Source: Bacteroidota bacterium (GTDB lineage Bacteria > Bacteroidota > Rhodothermia > Balneolales > Balneolaceae). From it: a stretch of 9,170 bases of DNA. Positions within the stretch are counted from its first letter, which is position 1, and each line of letters starts with the position of its first letter. Under the pieces are notes generated by a model. That model did not search any database and had not been told where the DNA came from. It was given only the letters and a program-made list of their open reading frames with translations. A program made the translations under genes and the position numbers. This document shows positions 7,635 to 9,170 of this stretch, piece after piece. The stretch covers positions 1 through 9,170 of the forward strand of contig JAGXIS010000103.1 in NCBI GenBank assembly GCA_024635465.1, written 5' to 3'.

Positions 7635-8108
7635 TTAATCTGTAGTTAGCATAAAGCTCTCCTTACCCGGGAGAGCAATATCATTACCCTCTATTAATTT
7701 GAGTGACTTATATATAAGTGCTTTAAGTTCCCAAAAATTAGCCGGTTTCCGAATATAGTAGTGTGCAGCATCTTTAAATACCTGCTTTATCATTGCTCTA
7801 TTTGTAGCTGTGGAGAAAATAATCACCGGCAATTCAATAAATTTGTCGTTCCTCTTTATTTCTCCTAATGCTGCAAAACCATTTTTACGGGGCATATTCA
7901 GATCCAGATATAGCGCATGAGGCAGCTTGTTTCTATCATCATTAAGCCATCCCATAAGTTCGTCACCATTATTGAAAGTAGTGAGTTCTACATCTACCGG
8001 CAACTCGTTTAATGCTTCTTGAAACAGGAGTCGATCGTCATAATCATCTTCAGCAAGGATTATGTTTAATTTGCGACGGATGGGTTTATAATCTTTTGCG
8101 CTATCCAT
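7635..8108 (-). CDS. Single-domain response regulator (receiver only)
   Basis: This 157-residue protein is a receiver domain alone, first gene of the signalling operon. The acidic pocket is Glu20-Asp21-Asp22 (ILAEDDYDDR), the phospho-acceptor is Asp69 (ALYLDLNMP), the switch is Ser99/Thr100 (VIIFST) and the conserved Lys-Pro is 121-122 (IRKP). There is no output domain. It resembles the Rcp1-like class and is clearly related to, but diverged from, the receiver at the other end of the operon. The stop is 7 bases before the kinase start, which strongly suggests translational coupling and a direct partnership. The ATG at 8108 gives a normal-length lead into the first beta strand. No Shine-Dalgarno sequence is visible. 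The promoter should lie in the A+T-rich stretch just above 8108. Confidence 0.93.
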   Translation of the reverse strand: MDSAKDYKPIRRKLNIILAEDDYDDRLLFQEALNELPVDVELTTFNNGDELMGWLNDDRNKLPHALYLDLNMPRKNGFAALGEIKRNDKFIELPVIIFSTATNRAMIKQVFKDAAHYYIRKPANFWELKALIYKSLKLIEGNDIALPGKESFMLTTD

Positions 8109-8170
8109 AATTTAACGTACTTAAAATTGCGAGTGTTTACAATCTAATTATTTTACTAACCGGATTGTTA

Positions 8171-8204
8171 TTTACATCTGATTTATCTGTAATACAGATG
8201 TGAA
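8171..8204. promoter_or_regulatory. Palindrome upstream of the receiver-kinase operon
   Basis: ACATCTG at 8174-8180 is inverted as CAGATGT at 8195-8201. The pairing extends by one G-T and two A-T pairs to 8171/8204, with a 14-base centre. It lies 63 bases above the start of the first gene of the operon, a position that would suit an operator or a 5' leader hairpin. No T-tract follows in the right direction, so it is not an intrinsic terminator. The function is a guess. Confidence 0.25.
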
Positions 8205-8424
8205 AAAAGATGCTTCATCAAAAAGACAATTTTCAGTCTATGCAACCCCTTCCTTTTTTGTATCAATAGATCAAATAACATTTTACACGACAATTGATTT
8301 AGAGGGTATTTAGGATGTAGCTCTTGTAACCGTAAGATGCAGATAGTGAGCCTCTTATGGATTACAGATCTCCATTTAATAGTTACATTAATTACGGATA
8401 GCGATGGGATATCGTTTTTGGGGT

Positions 8425-8454
8425 GTGAAAAGTGAAAAGTTAGAAGTGAAAAGT
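8425..8454. repeat. Three copies of GTGAAAAGT
   Basis: GTGAAAAGT occurs at 8425-8433, 8432-8440 and 8446-8454. The first two overlap by two bases and the third follows after five bases. It sits next to the palindromic repeat cluster and may be a low-complexity extension of it. Confidence 0.6.
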
Positions 8455-8497
8455 GTTTCGAGTGTAGTGATTCCCACCACATCCTACTACCCACCAC

Positions 8498-8600
8498 GTC
8501 ATCCTGAATTTATTTCAGGATCTCAGGGCAGTGAGTATCACAAAATCCATCATTATATTTAACCCATAAACCAGGAGATCCTGACATCCGTCAGGATGAC
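8498..8600. repeat. 103-bp palindromic extragenic element with inverted ends
   Basis: The element starts GTCATCCTGA (8498-8507) and ends TCAGGATGAC (8591-8600), a perfect 10-bp terminal inverted repeat. Inside, TCAGGATCTC (8515-8524) is inverted as GAGATCCTGA (8575-8584). Each end therefore folds into its own hairpin: an 8-bp stem with a 5-base loop at 8501-8521, and an 8-bp stem with a 4-base loop at 8578-8597. The arrangement is two head-to-head REP-like hairpins about 50 bases apart, or a small MITE-like unit. The core CATCCTGAATTTATTTCAGG is, as I recall, a common dispersed intergenic repeat in Bacteroidota-type genomes. No transposase is present. Confidence 0.8.
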
Positions 8601-8610
8601 GCAATATTTT

Positions 8611-8629
8611 GGTTGGTTGTCACCAACCA
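8611..8629. repeat. Hairpin GGTTGGT/ACCAACC
   Basis: A perfect 7-bp inverted repeat (8611-8617 with 8622-8628, extendable by T8610-A8629) closes a 4-base loop, TGTC. It lies 10 bases beyond the 103-bp element, between it and the next repeat copy. There is no adjacent T-tract (only TTTT upstream), so it is probably part of the repeat cluster rather than a terminator. Confidence 0.5.
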
Positions 8630-8650
8630 CTGTCATCCTTCCCTCCACCA

Positions 8651-8686
8651 TCATCCTGAATTTATTTCAGGATCTCCGCGAAGGAG
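8651..8686. repeat. Third copy of the CATCCTGAA palindromic repeat
   Basis: Bases 8651-8676 match 8499-8524 exactly, apart from the bases just outside. The 8-bp stem ATCCTGAA/TTCAGGAT is 8653-8660 with 8666-8673. A second mini-hairpin, CTCC/GGAG (8674-8677 with 8683-8686), follows. In the first copy the equivalent is CTCA/TGAG (8522-8525 with 8532-8535), so the two-stem shape is kept while the bases differ. Confidence 0.75.
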
Positions 8687-8701
8687 TCTGAACCCCAAAA
8701 C

Positions 8702-8739
8702 AAAAAAAAGCAGCCCTGAAAATCATCAGGGCTGCTTTT
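8702..8739 (-). terminator. Intrinsic terminator of the ice-binding protein gene
   Basis: A perfect 14-bp stem (AAAAGCAGCCCTGA at 8706-8719 with TCAGGGCTGCTTTT at 8726-8739) has a 6-base loop. The eight A residues at 8702-8709 become a U-tract on the minus strand, right for the ice-binding gene whose stop is 33 bases upstream in that direction. With TTTT on the other side it may also work weakly on the plus strand and shield the region from read-through. Confidence 0.93.
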
Positions 8740-8771
8740 GCGGTTTGTTGGGGGGTAAAATCCGGATCCGT

Positions 8772-9170
8772 TTACTCGTTACTGCTTGTTCTTGCAGAAG
8801 CAAATACTTGTGGCTCCATAATGGTGTTTTCATTAAGTGTTATATCCGTTTGGGCTAGCATCCGGCCATTTAAAGACGCACCGTCCATCATGGTGATTCC
8901 GGTTAGAGATAAAATGATCCCTTCAAAATGTGAGGCTTCACCTATACTTACGTCACCGGCAACTTGCCAGATAACATTTTCAGCTACAGCACCATCACTA
9001 AGTGTAATTTCGACATCACGGTCCAATGTAAGTCCCTCAGAAATCTGGAATATCCAAACATCTTCAGCATCACCGGATAAAGTAATATTTGAAGAGATTT
9101 CAACAGATTCATTCCACTTGTAAATTCCGGGCTCAAGTGTGACTGAAGATTCATTTGTATTATTCATATC
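8772..9170 (-). CDS. Ice-binding protein (DUF3494), C-terminal part, truncated by window edge
   Basis: The frame is open to the window edge (an Asp codon precedes the Met codon at 9167), so the gene begins outside and 132 residues are visible. They match the C-terminal half of the DUF3494 ice-binding (antifreeze-like) beta-solenoid. The conserved segments appear in order: LEPGIYKW, DVWIFQI, NVIWQVAGDVSIG, SHFEGIIL, then SLNGRMLAQTDITLNENTI. Proteins of this family are usually secreted, bind ice faces and inhibit recrystallisation, or help cells attach to ice. The protein ends about 13 residues after the domain, with no T9SS sorting domain or anchor, so any export signal must be N-terminal. 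The ice-binding face cannot be judged from this fragment. The domain call is firm; activity is inferred. Confidence 0.9.
   Translation of the reverse strand, partial: DMNNTNESSVTLEPGIYKWNESVEISSNITLSGDAEDVWIFQISEGLTLDRDVEITLSDGAVAENVIWQVAGDVSIGEASHFEGIILSLTGITMMDGASLNGRMLAQTDITLNENTIMEPQVFASARTSSNE

Larger units (their letters stand above)
8109..8701. other. Gene-free region with repeats and promoter of the signalling operon
   Basis: These roughly 590 bases contain no believable gene. The 8109-8210 part is A+T-rich and must carry the promoter of the minus-strand receiver-kinase operon, but no clear -33/-7 or -35/-10 pair stands out. Nothing definite is seen in 8210-8420. From 8425 onward the sequence is a cluster of short direct repeats and palindromic elements, listed separately. 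The ORFs here translate the repeats and show no domain. Confidence 0.6.

Noticed and set aside
8183..8497. Minus-strand ORF of 104 residues
   Set aside because: It covers A+T-rich intergenic DNA and the GTGAAAAGT repeats. It shows no domain, has a low-complexity N-terminus and no coding character.
8498..8686. CRISPR array
   Set aside because: The repeats are internally palindromic, alternate in orientation and have unequal spacing. There are only three copies and no cas genes.
8613..8858. Plus-strand ORF of 81 residues
   Set aside because: Its HHPEFISGS segment is a translation of the palindromic repeat, and it runs through the terminator into the antisense of the ice-binding gene.
8821..9123. 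Plus-strand ORF of 100 residues
   Set aside because: It is the antisense of the ice-binding protein gene and has no recognisable domain.

Overview
The window looks like a chromosomal segment from a marine or cold-adapted member of the Bacteroidota/Balneolota group. Four things point there: a protease with a C-terminal type IX secretion (T9SS) sorting domain, start codons mostly without a Shine-Dalgarno sequence, an A+T-rich composition, and the C-terminal part of a DUF3494 ice-binding protein. The lineage is an inference from gene content, not from a marker gene.

Layout. (1) 1-1478, plus strand: two tandem ferritin-like (Ferritin_2 type) genes, the first cut by the window edge, closed by a strong intrinsic terminator. 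(2) 1500-3426, minus strand: a two-gene unit. The upstream gene encodes a secreted protein that looks like the prodomain of a reprolysin-like metzincin. The downstream gene encodes the matching zinc protease, with its own signal peptide, an Fn3-like domain and a T9SS type A sorting domain. (3) 3631-8108, minus strand: a signalling unit in the order receiver-only response regulator, very large CheB-CheR-PAS-PAS-histidine kinase fusion, second receiver-only response regulator. (4) 8109-8701: about 590 bases without a convincing gene, holding three copies of a palindromic extragenic element and other short repeats. (5) 8702-9170, minus strand: a strong terminator and the 3' end of the ice-binding protein gene.

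How the genes fit together. The signalling unit holds sensor, kinase and receivers but no DNA-binding output, no chemoreceptor and no CheA, so its output is probably phosphotransfer or protein-protein contact. The protease pair looks like an ordinary prodomain-catalytic polyprotein split into two secreted polypeptides. The only cysteine in the pair lies at the end of the prodomain-like protein, where a cysteine switch would be expected. The ferritin-like pair and the ice-binding protein suggest stress and cold tolerance at the cell envelope.

The most noteworthy observations are the split protease/prodomain arrangement, the chemotaxis-enzyme/kinase fusion bracketed by two output-less receivers, and the palindromic repeats, whose stems differ by compensatory base changes.
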